Positions 25,381 to 33,966 of a DNA stretch of 64,000 nt are shown one piece after another. Source of the DNA: RHLJ01 sp965222205 (GTDB taxonomy: Bacteria; Bacteroidota; Rhodothermia; Balneolales; Balneolaceae). Location of the stretch: positions 2,046,001 to 2,110,000 of the forward strand of contig OZ244932.1 of assembly GCA_965222205.1 (NCBI GenBank), given 5' to 3'. The number at the start of each line of letters is the position of its first letter. The stretch's first letter is position 1. The position numbers were made by a program, and so were the translations under genes. A model generated the notes under the pieces. It saw only the letters and a list, made by a program, of their open reading frames with translations, searched no databases and was not told where the DNA came from.

Positions 25381-26171
25381 AGCTCCCGAATCCAGATATT
25401 CCGAAATCGCATAGGGTCGCCATGATCCTGTAATGCTAATGGAAGTTTTGATTCATGTGACACGTAATAAGGCGTTCCGATATAGCAGGTTGGTCCAAGT
25501 AACTCCACATTATTCTGGACTAATACTCCATTGTGAAATACGGTGAGCTTTGCAGGAGAAACGAGCGTGCCTTTATCGGAAAACTTAGGAGCCATAAAAA
25601 TAATATCATACTCCTGCCACTCTCCCACTGGTTTTGATGCGTTCACCAAAGGGATATGCTGTTTGTAAACCGAACTTGCCTGACCATTATTATAGGTTGG
25701 ATTTTCATACGAGTTCAATATCTGAACTTCGTACATCCCCATAAAAAAGACTCCACTGTTACTGTACATCTGTCCGCTTCTGTTTTCAGCCGGAGGAGCC
25801 AGCCATTCTATATGAAGCTGAACATCGCTAAACCCTTGCCTTGTTTCGATAAAGCCCGTACCAGGTTCCACAATCATTTCATCACCCTCAACCAACCAAG
25901 GAGCTGATTCTCCGTTTCCATCAGCCTTTAATGTTGGGATTACGTCTTTCATAACCACCATGCTTGCTCCCAGCCTTGTTTGCCGACTCTGCCACATAGA
26001 AAGGTCTGAACCATTGAATAAAATAATGGCATCGGAAGGCGCTTTGGTTCCTTCACCTGGAGTTACTTTGGCTAAATCAACATACAGCTCGGTAGCTTCT
26101 GGAACTTGTTTTTGGGCATATAAAGCTGTGGTTAGAAAAAAAGACAGAATAGTTAGACAAGTTTTTTTCAT
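25377..26171 (-). CDS. DUF1080 domain-containing secreted protein (3-keto-disaccharide hydrolase family)
   Basis: 264 residues, signal peptide about 1-19 (TTALYAQ). Jelly-roll DUF1080 domain with IILFNGSDLSMWQSR, DVQLHIEWLAPP, NSGVFFMGMYEVQILNS and FRNIWIREL at the end, all hallmarks. The family (concanavalin-like fold, PF06439) includes enzymes acting on 3-keto-glycosides and many proteins of unknown role. The catalytic role here is only inferred. Convergent with the hydrolase gene. Confidence 0.88.
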   Translation of the reverse strand: MKKTCLTILSFFLTTALYAQKQVPEATELYVDLAKVTPGEGTKAPSDAIILFNGSDLSMWQSRQTRLGASMVVMKDVIPTLKADGNGESAPWLVEGDEMIVEPGTGFIETRQGFSDVQLHIEWLAPPAENRSGQMYSNSGVFFMGMYEVQILNSYENPTYNNGQASSVYKQHIPLVNASKPVGEWQEYDIIFMAPKFSDKGTLVSPAKLTVFHNGVLVQNNVELLGPTCYIGTPYYVSHESKLPLALQDHGDPMRFRNIWIREL

Positions 26172-26241
26172 ACTATGAGTTAGTGTTAAATTAGGTTTCA
26201 GAATTTACAAATACGAAACAGCAGATTCTTTTAATTTGAAG

Positions 26242-26847
26242 ATGATTTCTATTTATAAAATAAAACCAGCTTTTCAAAAACTTTTAAAACCTGTTTTAGA
26301 GCTTTTGTACAGAATGGGTATTACAGCTAATCAGATTACTGTTTCAGCCATTTTATTATCACTATTGATTGGGTTAAGTTTTTGGTTCTCAGATATTAAT
26401 CGCTGGCTTTTTTTAGCCCTTCCAATTGGTTTATTACTACGAATGGCCTTGAATGCTCTTGATGGAATGATGGCTCGTTCCTATAATCAACAATCTAAAC
26501 TGGGTGAAGTTCTTAATGAAGCTGGAGATGTGATTTCCGACCTTTTCATCTACATCCCTCTTTTAAAATTTTTCAGTGAGGAAACGTATATTGTAGCTGT
26601 ATTTTTGTGTTTGAGTATTGTTAATGAATTTGCAGGATTGCTTGGCAAAGCTATTGGTTCTGAAAGAAGATATGATGGCCCAATGGGTAAAAGTGACCGT
26701 GCCTTTTTGATTAGTATTATCGGGATACTTTTATTTTTCCAAATTAATATCAGGGAATATGCTTTCTATATTTTTATTATAATCAATCTCTTACTTATTC
26801 TAAGTACTTATAACCGATTATCAGCCGCTCTAAATAGCTATGAGTAA
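26242..26847 (+). CDS. CDP-alcohol phosphatidyltransferase, YnbA-like
   Basis: 201 residues from the ATG at 26242 (a TTG two codons earlier is possible). Integral membrane enzyme that would transfer a phosphatidyl-type group from a CDP-activated lipid to an alcohol. The family signature Dx2DGx2ARx8Gx3Dx3D appears as N71-x2-D74-G-MM-A-R-x8-G88-x3-N92-x3-D96, so two of the four aspartates are asparagine. From memory, E. coli YnbA has the same length and a similar NALDG block, so this may be a subfamily trait. Overlaps the CdsA-like gene by 8 nt; together with the acyltransferase it forms a three-gene lipid cassette. Confidence 0.8.
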   Translation: MISIYKIKPAFQKLLKPVLELLYRMGITANQITVSAILLSLLIGLSFWFSDINRWLFLALPIGLLLRMALNALDGMMARSYNQQSKLGEVLNEAGDVISDLFIYIPLLKFFSEETYIVAVFLCLSIVNEFAGLLGKAIGSERRYDGPMGKSDRAFLISIIGILLFFQINIREYAFYIFIIINLLLILSTYNRLSAALNSYE

Positions 26848-27793
26848 ATATTTTAGATTAGACTACATCCAAAACAATGATCTTCTAATTGTTGTACTTC
26901 TGATATTTGGAATTCTGGCTTTTGCTTCACTCCTTTTCTTTGTTGTTGGAAAAATAAAACCCAATGCTAACCTGACTGAACTAAAAGCCAGAACAAGGTC
27001 TTGGTGGGCAATGGCTATTATTTTTCTGATAGCTACAATGTTCAGCAATACCATTTCTTACTTTGCTATCGCTTTTCTATCATTTATAGCTTTCAGAGAA
27101 TTATATTCCATTTTAGAATTCAGAGACTCTGATCGATATGCAGTTTTATGGGCCTACCTGGCTATTCCCATTCAGTATTACCTGGCCTATATACAATGGT
27201 ATGGAGCTTTCATTATTTTTATTCCTGTGGTAATGTTTTTATTGCTACCTCTAAGGCTTGTATTAAGAGGTGAAACAGAGGGTATAATAAAATCAATGGC
27301 TTCCCTGCACTGGGTAATTATGCTTACCGTATTTGGTTTAAGTCATATGGCATATTTTCTATCACTTCCTGCAATTCCCGGGTTTGATGCAGGGGGAAGA
27401 GGGTTACTTTTGTTCTTAGTTTTCCTAACTGAAATAAACGACGTACTCCAATTCACTTTTGGTAAGCTCTTTGGAAAGCGAAAAGTTATACCTTCTGTTA
27501 GCCCAAATAAAACCTGGGAAGGATTTCTTGGGGGATTAATTGCCACTACAATTATTGGTTACTTCCTGAAGTTTTTAACGCCACTATCAGGTTTTGAAGC
27601 CGCATTTATAAGTTTCTTAATATCATTTTCTGGCTTTTCCGGAGATATTGTCATGTCGAGTGTTAAGAGAGATATCGGAGTTAAGGATACTTCTTCAGCA
27701 ATACCTGGACATGGTGGAGTATTAGACCGGATCGATTCCCTGGCTTATACTGCACCTGTATTTTTCCATATGGTTTACTTTCTTGCTTATTAA
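26840..27793 (+). CDS. phosphatidate cytidylyltransferase family protein (CdsA/YnbB-like)
   Basis: 317 residues, about eight membrane segments. The complete CdsA signature is present near the C-terminus: SSVKRDIGVKDTSSAIPGHG then GGVLDRIDS, preceded by FGKRKVIPSVSPNKTWEGF. Makes a CDP-activated lipid from CTP and phosphatidic acid. Lying between a YnbA-like transferase (8-nt overlap) and a PlsC-like acyltransferase (2-nt gap), it is probably a specialised second copy for an unidentified lipid rather than the housekeeping CdsA; this is inference from context. Confidence 0.87.
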   Translation: MSKYFRLDYIQNNDLLIVVLLIFGILAFASLLFFVVGKIKPNANLTELKARTRSWWAMAIIFLIATMFSNTISYFAIAFLSFIAFRELYSILEFRDSDRYAVLWAYLAIPIQYYLAYIQWYGAFIIFIPVVMFLLLPLRLVLRGETEGIIKSMASLHWVIMLTVFGLSHMAYFLSLPAIPGFDAGGRGLLLFLVFLTEINDVLQFTFGKLFGKRKVIPSVSPNKTWEGFLGGLIATTIIGYFLKFLTPLSGFEAAFISFLISFSGFSGDIVMSSVKRDIGVKDTSSAIPGHGGVLDRIDSLAYTAPVFFHMVYFLAY

Positions 27794-27795
27794 TC

Positions 27796-28425
27796 ATGCA
27801 GAGATTTATTCTAATCTTTTTATATAGTTTTCTTTGCAGATGGTTTTTAAAACTGATTGTTGGAGTAAAATTCGACAACCGAGAAATCCTGAAGAATGAG
27901 CCACAGTTTATAATATTAGCTAATCATAACAGCCATCTTGATACTATTACTTTATTGGCTTCCCTCCCTTCAACAATAATTCATAAAGTAAAACCTGTTG
28001 CTGCTGGAGATTATTTTGGAAAAACGAAACTATCTAATTGGCTTAGCTCATACTTCATCAATGCACTTCTTATTGACAGGAAGAATATGAAAAATAATCC
28101 TGATGAAGCTCCCATCCCCAAAATGATTTCTGAATTAGAAAAAGGAAATTCACTAATTCTTTTTCCAGAAGGAACAAGAGGAAATCCTGAAGAACTACAA
28201 CCTTTTAAAAGAGGAGTTGGACTGGTTTTATGCAAAAAACCTGAGGTACCTTACATCCCAGCTTTTTTAAGTGGAATGGGGAAGAACTTACCAAAGGGAA
28301 ATACCATCATTGTACCTTTCAATTCGTCCATACGTTTTGGGAATCCAAAACGTATTTCTATCGATGATTCAAAAGAAATAATCAAACAAATAGAAGCTGA
28401 TATCCTGAAGTTAAAAGAATCATAA
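27796..28425 (+). CDS. 1-acyl-sn-glycerol-3-phosphate acyltransferase (PlsC family)
   Basis: 209 residues. Acyltransferase motifs: NHNSHLD (HX4D, His44-Asp49), LLIDRKN (about 91-97) and FPEGTRG (123-129). Membrane-associated enzyme that acylates lysophosphatidic acid or a similar acceptor. Last gene of the YnbA/CdsA-like cassette, 2 nt after the cytidylyltransferase. Its 3' end overlaps the convergent cyclophilin gene by 6 nt. Confidence 0.9.
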   Translation: MQRFILIFLYSFLCRWFLKLIVGVKFDNREILKNEPQFIILANHNSHLDTITLLASLPSTIIHKVKPVAAGDYFGKTKLSNWLSSYFINALLIDRKNMKNNPDEAPIPKMISELEKGNSLILFPEGTRGNPEELQPFKRGVGLVLCKKPEVPYIPAFLSGMGKNLPKGNTIIVPFNSSIRFGNPKRISIDDSKEIIKQIEADILKLKES

Positions 28426-30450
28426 CTCCCAATACATTTTTTCTATATAGTCTCCCCTGATAATCCGGTCGACTACTTCCATTCCTTCAATCACTTCGCC
28501 AATTATAGTATAACGTCCATTTAAATGTGGGTGCCATTGGTTCATCACAAAAAACTGGCTGCCCTCTGTATCTGTTCCCGCGCTTGCTATACCTACAACA
28601 GCTCTTTGATAGTGCTTCGGACTCGCTTCGGTAGGAAGTACATAATCAGGACCACCAAAGCCATCCTGTGTCTCAATATCCCCACCCTGAATTACAAAAT
28701 TCGGTACTACACGATGGAAAGGGATTCGCTCATACGCTTTTTCGCTTATCAGACTTTGCATCCCTGAGATAGTTGCTGGTGCGTTCAGCATATCAAACAG
28801 GATACTGAAATCCCCTTTATTGGTCTCTATCACAAGAATTGGATAAGCACCAAGTCGGGTCAGTTTTTTCCAGTCTGGCACTCTGAATTCCGTTTGTGGT
28901 GCTTCTTGTTCAGGAATTTCCCAACCCTGGTTTAATAAAGTCTGATTGAGTGCACCATTTCCAACTGCCGCAAGTGAATCAATGAGAGGTTGAGCTTCAT
29001 CTTCAAAACGTTCTTTTAACACTGATGAAATTACCTGATACACTTCAACATCAGCGGGAAGGGCAAATCTGGATAACATACTTTCAAATAATGAAAACTC
29101 TGAATCAGAGATAAGTTGTTCATCCCTGAACAAAGAACTCATCATGTAAATCATAGAACGGTCGGCTATGCTCATATTTTCAATCACAATAGCTCGAACC
29201 TGATTAGCTAAGCTGTCTGATTTTGCATCTTCCTCAAGTCCACCCCACCAACTTGAAAGTTCCTGAAGTGCAAAAAACCGATCTAATCTTTTTTCTGATT
29301 CTGCATCTGATTTCAGCTGATCGAGAAACTCATCATCAGAAAGAATCTTTTGAAGTACATCGTACCTGATCGGGTTTGTATAGGCATTCTCTTTGCCAAG
29401 CTCATATACCAGATCTTTATATTTCGTCGGGTTTGTGATGGAGTTCAATGCCTCTAGCCGTAACGAAGCTTGAATTCCACGTATTAACCCAATTTTGTTT
29501 AGTACAGCCCGGTCCAATTCAGGGCCTAGGTCATCCAGTCGATTACCAATTGCTCTCAATGCCTCTAATGTTACATTATGATTCACATGATCGAGCATAG
29601 CGTTCAAGACTACCAACGAATGTCTGGTCATTTCATATTGTGAAATTCCTTGTGCAAGCTCAATGGCTAACTGAACATCCATGGTTTCGAATTCGTCCAA
29701 CTCAAACCGGAAAAGAGCAGCATCTACATTATCATTTACCATCAAAATTCTGCTAATCACTTGCTCTCCGGCAGGGGTATCAGGGTAAAAATTTTCCAGA
29801 CTATCTTTGAGAGCTTCAACAGTGCCGGTATCAAGCTCCTTTCGTGCGCGATAGAAACCATATAAATAGGCCTGAATCAGTTCGCTATTAGTGCTTTCCA
29901 GAGATTTGTTAAGAATCACTAGTTCCTCATCCGAAGTAAGTTCAGCAGCCACGGAAAGTCGGCCTATAGCCAGCGCTGTTTCTAACCTTTCTTCATAATC
30001 TAAAGCTTCAGGAGTATTCAGCAGGATATCTAACGTCTCATCATTTCCATGAAAGCCAAGTACAGACGCTAATCCCTTCCTTAATTCCGGGTTGCTTTCC
30101 CAAAGTTGCTCCAAACGAGCTACTTGCTCTTCCGTGAGTTCCTTATACCATAGCGAAGCCCAAGCTTCCTCAGTATTTGTATCAAGAACGAGATCAATAA
30201 GCTGACCGATGTTTTCCATTTCTGTACTGATCAGAGATTTCCAAGCCTGTGTTCTTAACCCTTGCGAATCAGAATTCGTTAATTCAAGAATTGCCTGCGC
30301 ATCTCTTTCAAAAACGGCTTGATATAATTCCGGGTATTCTTCCAGCAGTAGTTGTGTTTGTTCGGGTGATGTTCTGGTACATCCTGCCATCATAAAACCA
30401 AACAAGAAAAACATATACATGTATTGCACACATTTTTTATTGACCTTCAT
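28420..30450 (-). CDS. lipoprotein with HEAT-like repeats and C-terminal cyclophilin peptidyl-prolyl isomerase
   Basis: 676 residues. Lipobox FMMAGC places the lipid anchor at Cys24. About 480 residues of alpha-helical, leucine-rich repeat sequence follow (for example LTSDEELVILNKSLESTNSE, VNHNVTLEALRAIGNRL) resembling HEAT/ARM repeats. The end is a cyclophilin domain (about 525-676) with ERIPFHRVVPNFVIQGGD, TEGSQFFVMNQWHPHLNG and YTIIGEVIEGMEVVD. A periplasmic or surface foldase in which the repeat arm would hold client proteins. Divergent from lexA across 50 nt. Confidence 0.9.
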   Translation of the reverse strand: MKVNKKCVQYMYMFFLFGFMMAGCTRTSPEQTQLLLEEYPELYQAVFERDAQAILELTNSDSQGLRTQAWKSLISTEMENIGQLIDLVLDTNTEEAWASLWYKELTEEQVARLEQLWESNPELRKGLASVLGFHGNDETLDILLNTPEALDYEERLETALAIGRLSVAAELTSDEELVILNKSLESTNSELIQAYLYGFYRARKELDTGTVEALKDSLENFYPDTPAGEQVISRILMVNDNVDAALFRFELDEFETMDVQLAIELAQGISQYEMTRHSLVVLNAMLDHVNHNVTLEALRAIGNRLDDLGPELDRAVLNKIGLIRGIQASLRLEALNSITNPTKYKDLVYELGKENAYTNPIRYDVLQKILSDDEFLDQLKSDAESEKRLDRFFALQELSSWWGGLEEDAKSDSLANQVRAIVIENMSIADRSMIYMMSSLFRDEQLISDSEFSLFESMLSRFALPADVEVYQVISSVLKERFEDEAQPLIDSLAAVGNGALNQTLLNQGWEIPEQEAPQTEFRVPDWKKLTRLGAYPILVIETNKGDFSILFDMLNAPATISGMQSLISEKAYERIPFHRVVPNFVIQGGDIETQDGFGGPDYVLPTEASPKHYQRAVVGIASAGTDTEGSQFFVMNQWHPHLNGRYTIIGEVIEGMEVVDRIIRGDYIEKMYWEL

Positions 30451-30500
30451 TCAAAAACTCCTTTTATTACACATGTTTCACACATTAAGTAAATATCACT

Positions 30501-31157
30501 ATGGATAATGCACATTTAACCCGAAAACAACAGGAATTTTTTTCCTTTATAGTAGACTATAAAAAAGAATACGATGTATGGCCCACTTATCGTGAAATCG
30601 CCGATCATTTCGGGTATCGTTCACCAAATAGTGTTACACAAAATATCCAGGCTTTACTTAAAAAAGGATATCTCGTCAAAAAAAATGATGAAGAGTATGA
30701 TTTGCCATCTGATAAGAAAAGCATGCTTGGTGATGATTCTGAAGAAGAAGGCATCCCAGTCCGTGGTCTTATTGCCGCCGGATATTTACAGGAAGCCGTT
30801 GAAGCTGATTTAGGTAGTATTACCATGTCTACCCTCTTCCCGAACCTCGATAAACTATTTGCACTCCGCGTTTCCGGATTCAGTATGAAAGACGCTAATA
30901 TCTATGACGGTGATTTTGTACTACTGATGGATACGAAGCTTCAGAATGGTGAAATCGGTGCGGTTCTTTACAACGGTGAAACTACTCTCAAAAAAGTGTT
31001 TTGGGACGATAACGGCTTGCGCCTGGAAGCCGCCAATAAAGATTATGATGACATCACCGTCTCCCCGGATGTGTTTGAAGAAGTCAAAATCATCGGTAAG
31101 TACATTGGTCATGTAAACCGGCAGGGCTTTCAACGGGCAGCTTCTAAAGTAGCCTGA
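30501..31157 (+). CDS. lexA: LexA repressor
   Basis: 218 residues, slightly longer than E. coli LexA. N-terminal winged helix (LTRKQQEFFSFIVDYKKEYD, PTYREIADHFGYRS), self-cleavage site Ala93-Gly94 in LIAAGYLQEA, nucleophile Ser128 in SGFSMKDANI and general base Lys164 in TTLKKVFW. Represses DNA-damage genes until RecA filaments trigger cleavage. The window also holds the start of recA with a candidate LexA site at 63165. The 50-nt spacer to the divergent cyclophilin gene contains CACATG and CACACA words but no convincing box like the one at recA. Confidence 0.96.
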   Translation: MDNAHLTRKQQEFFSFIVDYKKEYDVWPTYREIADHFGYRSPNSVTQNIQALLKKGYLVKKNDEEYDLPSDKKSMLGDDSEEEGIPVRGLIAAGYLQEAVEADLGSITMSTLFPNLDKLFALRVSGFSMKDANIYDGDFVLLMDTKLQNGEIGAVLYNGETTLKKVFWDDNGLRLEAANKDYDDITVSPDVFEEVKIIGKYIGHVNRQGFQRAASKVA

Positions 31158-31673
31158 TCATTTACGGCGATAGTGCCCGTCGAAAATAGTTGTCCAGGTT
31201 TCACCGCCATCTGAAGATTGCTCCCAGTGCTGACGAATATGATCATCAGTGAGGTGGTAGAAAGTGAGTTTATAGTCTAATTCAACTCCACCACGACCAA
31301 TTCCTTCTCCAGTATATTTCATGGCTTTATTTTCTGCATCATAGTTGCCGGAAAACTCGATGGGAATTCCCCCACTCCCAATCCATTTTTGGTGCCATTT
31401 CTGGTCTAGTACACTATAGTAATTAAAACTCTTTCCAGTATAACCGGATCCTCCCGTCCAGTTTTCGAGAATTACACAGTCTCCAACTGTTAATTCAATT
31501 TTGCTATTTCCAACTACTACATCGTTTGGGTTTCTAACTTCCCATTCCCCTATCCAGAAATCAAACTGGCGATACTCCGACTGTGTTTTGCATCGACTTT
31601 GCTGAGCTTGTTGAGCAAAGTTTGGCGTTGATAAAAGGAGCACTAATAGAATTGATACTAGCTGAAATTTCAT
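31158..31673 (-). CDS. secreted DUF1579-like hypothetical protein
   Basis: 171 residues with a signal peptide (about 1-20, PNFAQ). The opening of the mature part, QFDFWIGEWEVRNP, and the later YKLTFYHLTDDHIRQHWEQS resemble the small lipocalin-like DUF1579 family of secreted proteins. Function unknown. Its stop codon directly abuts that of lexA (tail to tail). Confidence 0.6.
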   Translation of the reverse strand: MKFQLVSILLVLLLSTPNFAQQAQQSRCKTQSEYRQFDFWIGEWEVRNPNDVVVGNSKIELTVGDCVILENWTGGSGYTGKSFNYYSVLDQKWHQKWIGSGGIPIEFSGNYDAENKAMKYTGEGIGRGGVELDYKLTFYHLTDDHIRQHWEQSSDGGETWTTIFDGHYRRK

Positions 31674-31764
31674 TTTTATGATATTGAATTACGTTTTGTA
31701 AATAATATTCACTATCAACGAATCCAGAAAAAAGAAGGTGAAAGGATTAATCGGATTTAACGGA

Positions 31765-32847
31765 TTACTTCGAGTTTTTCTTTAAATACTGTGAAGGTGT
31801 TAGCCCTGTAAATTTTTTAAAGGCAGTATTAAAAGAAGTTTTGTTATTAAAGCCAGCTTCACGAGCAATTCCACTTATACTTAGCTCTTCGCTTCTATTT
31901 AAAATTAAATTCTTAGCCTCTTTTATCCGGTACTCATTAATAAAATCAGAGAATTTTTTACCGACTTCATTATTTAATACCTGAGACAAGTTATGCTTAG
32001 AGGTGTTAACAGATTCAGCCAGTTTTTCTAAGTTTAAATCCCGTTGCAGATATAGCTGCTCGCTATCCATTTTTTCTATAAGGCTATTAGAAATAGCCTT
32101 CATTTCTTTAATGCTCAAAGCTGAATTCTGATACTTTTTTGAGACGCTCTTTTTCTCTTTATCAAATTCGTTCTTATAGCCTAGGTATCCTATTGCATAA
32201 ATAAACAAAGTCATAGCTACCGAGATCGCATAGTCATAGTTTCTTAGATAACCAGCTGTGTAAATCATTATATAATAGGAAGTGAACGCAATAACAAAAC
32301 CAGAAAATAAATACAGAACCATCCGAAGTTTCTTATTACTACCCAGATTATTTTTCACTATAAATCTCCAGCTCCACCCCAAATAGCAGATCATAGATAC
32401 TGCCTGTAACCATGGCTTTGCAATAAAAAAATAACGGAGAAACCCTGTTGTTTTGAATCCTGTCATTGATATTTGAATTTTTTCATCTCCACCAAGAAAG
32501 TAGTAGGGCAGGATTATTATAAATAGCAGAGTAAATGGCAGGAGATGAATCCAGTTCCGGTATGATCTAACATTAATTGATTCAATTTGGGAACGTGAGT
32601 AGTAATAGATCAAAGGCCCGAAAAGAAAAAAATATGGATCACTTATTCTGTTTAGATGTGGAAAAACATATCTATAACCGGTCCAGAAAAAAACATATTC
32701 CACTAGGGTTATTGAAAAGAAAACGCTGATTATTCCCAGAATTATTTTTGACTGATTTTTGCTGGTCAGTAGAATTATTGCCAGAAATACTCCCTGTGCA
32801 GAAGCAAGTAAGAATAGTGAGGTCCATGTATCAAAAGAGTATCCCAT
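31765..32847 (-). CDS. membrane-bound AraC-family transcriptional regulator
   Basis: 360 residues. The N-terminal 230 residues form about seven hydrophobic membrane segments (SLFLLASAQGVFLAIILL, YRNWIHLLPFTLLFIIIL and others), and the C-terminal 100 residues are an AraC-type double helix-turn-helix: LEKLAESVNTSKHNLSQVLN and LSISGIAREAGFNNKTSFNT, then FKKFTGLTPSQYLKK. The 7TM-like sensor plus AraC output is a Bacteroidota-type one-component regulator. Target and signal unknown; a small secreted protein gene lies downstream on the same strand. Confidence 0.87.
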   Translation of the reverse strand: MGYSFDTWTSLFLLASAQGVFLAIILLTSKNQSKIILGIISVFFSITLVEYVFFWTGYRYVFPHLNRISDPYFFLFGPLIYYYSRSQIESINVRSYRNWIHLLPFTLLFIIILPYYFLGGDEKIQISMTGFKTTGFLRYFFIAKPWLQAVSMICYLGWSWRFIVKNNLGSNKKLRMVLYLFSGFVIAFTSYYIMIYTAGYLRNYDYAISVAMTLFIYAIGYLGYKNEFDKEKKSVSKKYQNSALSIKEMKAISNSLIEKMDSEQLYLQRDLNLEKLAESVNTSKHNLSQVLNNEVGKKFSDFINEYRIKEAKNLILNRSEELSISGIAREAGFNNKTSFNTAFKKFTGLTPSQYLKKNSK

Positions 32848-32928
32848 AAATTGATATTCCTGAACGAATATTGCTGCGTTAATCTAAAGTTTTATTTGAA
32901 ATCTCTTTTATTTAAATAGGTATTCCCT

Positions 32929-32936
32929 TATCTTTG
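32929..32936 (+). promoter_or_regulatory. TAnnTTTG-type -7 box upstream of rplU
   Basis: TATCTTTG fits the Bacteroidota -7 consensus TAnnTTTG and lies 44 nt before the rplU start, a plausible distance for the promoter of the rplU-rpmA operon. A -33 TTTG at the usual spacing is not evident, so the call is tentative. Confidence 0.45.
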
Positions 32937-32980
32937 AAAGCTCTGATAAAATCGCAAAAAGAAAGAAATTTAAAAATATT

Positions 32981-33472
32981 ATGTACGCGATAGTAGAAAT
33001 TGGCGGACATCAATACAAAGTAGCAGAAAAAGATGTTTTGTTTGTAGATAAGCAAAACGTTGAGGGTGACAGCCTGTCTTTTGACCGAGTGCTTCTTGTA
33101 AAAGATGAAAGTGGCGTTAAAGTAGGAACTCCCGTAGTTGAAGGTGCTGAGGTATCAGCTACCCTTCTGGATACTGTTAAGTCTGATAAAGTTCTTGTTT
33201 TCAAAAAGAAACGCCGGAAAGGATATCAAAAGTTAAATGGTCACAGACAAGTAATGTCTCAGATTCAAATTGAGGGAATTACACTCGGTGGCAAAAAGAA
33301 AAAAGCAGCTCCTAAAAAAGCTGAAGCCAAAACTGAAGAGGCGGCTCCTAAAGCAGTAACTTCTGATTTGAGTTCTCACACTGTTGCAGAACTTAAAAAA
33401 ATGGCTAAAGAACAAGAAATTACCGGCTATTCAAGTATGAAAAAAGCCGAATTAATAGAAGCGCTAAGCTAA
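32981..33472 (+). CDS. rplU: 50S ribosomal protein L21 with C-terminal Rho-N-like extension
   Basis: 163 residues against about 103 for typical L21. Residues 1-105 are L21 (MYAIVEIGGHQYKVAEKDVL, KKRRKGYQKLNGHRQ, QIEGI). A lysine/alanine/glutamate-rich linker (about 106-128) leads to SSHTVAELKKMAKEQEITGY and SMKKAELIEALS (about 131-163), which looks like a Rho N-terminal/SAP-type helical nucleic-acid-binding domain. L21 binds 23S rRNA on the large subunit. Operon with rpmA (16-nt gap). Confidence 0.95.
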   Translation: MYAIVEIGGHQYKVAEKDVLFVDKQNVEGDSLSFDRVLLVKDESGVKVGTPVVEGAEVSATLLDTVKSDKVLVFKKKRRKGYQKLNGHRQVMSQIQIEGITLGGKKKKAAPKKAEAKTEEAAPKAVTSDLSSHTVAELKKMAKEQEITGYSSMKKAELIEALS

Positions 33473-33488
33473 AATTAAGGTATAATCA

Positions 33489-33746
33489 ATGGCACATAAA
33501 AAAGGTCAGGGTTCAACAAGAAACGGTCGTGATTCAGAAAGTAAGCGACTTGGTGTAAAAAGATTTGGCGGTGAATTTGTTCGCGCTGGTGGAATTATTG
33601 TTCGCCAGAGAGGAACTAAGTTTCATCCGGGTAACAACGTGAAAAGAGGTGGAGATGATACCCTGTTCTCTACTGCTGATGGTCACGTTGCATTTACTAC
33701 TTCTACCGGTGGTAGAAAGTTTGTTAATGTAGACCCTGCAAGCTAA
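33489..33746 (+). CDS. rpmA: 50S ribosomal protein L27
   Basis: 85 residues, full length. MAHKKGQGSTRNGRDSESKR then LGVKRFGG is the classical L27 start; its N-terminal tail reaches the peptidyl-transferase centre. There is no N-terminal cleavable extension as in Firmicutes. Partner rplU is just upstream; a strong terminator follows 17 nt after the stop. Confidence 0.97.
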   Translation: MAHKKGQGSTRNGRDSESKRLGVKRFGGEFVRAGGIIVRQRGTKFHPGNNVKRGGDDTLFSTADGHVAFTTSTGGRKFVNVDPAS

Positions 33747-33763
33747 GATTTTATTATCTATGT

Positions 33764-33797
33764 AAAAGCTCTGCACATGTTGTGCAGAGCTTTTTTT
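33764..33797 (+). terminator. Rho-independent terminator of rplU-rpmA
   Basis: Perfect 10-bp stem GCTCTGCACA / TGTGCAGAGC with a 3-nt loop (TGT), preceded by four A and followed by seven T. Strong terminator directly after rpmA. Confidence 0.93.
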
Positions 33798-33810
33798 ATA
33801 TCTTCGAACT

Positions 33811-33966
33811 ATGAAGAATCTGATTATCCCCGGACTTAACCTCTCAATCAATACTATATTTTGTATTGGTAAAAACTACGCCAAACACGCTCGGCCTGCT
33901 CAAGAAATAAGTCCAGTAAATCCTCATAAACAGGAAAAGTGTTCATTATTTTTTAAATGCAGATGA
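33811..33966 (+). pseudogene. fumarylacetoacetate hydrolase-family N-terminal remnant
   Basis: A 51-codon reading frame begins MKNLIIPGLNLSINTIFCIG and continues KNYAKHARPAQEI, which matches the start of FAH-family hydrolases (IxCIGxNYxxHAxE), then loses similarity and stops where a normal gene would continue for about 150 more residues (PVNPHKQEKCSLFF, stop). No further FAH sequence is visible downstream. I read it as the decayed 5' end of a deleted gene. It starts 14 nt after the rpmA terminator. Confidence 0.55.

Noticed and set aside
31741..31775. Direct repeats GGATTAATC/GGATTTAAC/GGATTAC at the end of the AraC-type gene
   Set aside because: Only three short imperfect units, partly coding; phase is 9 not 7 and there is no inverted partner.
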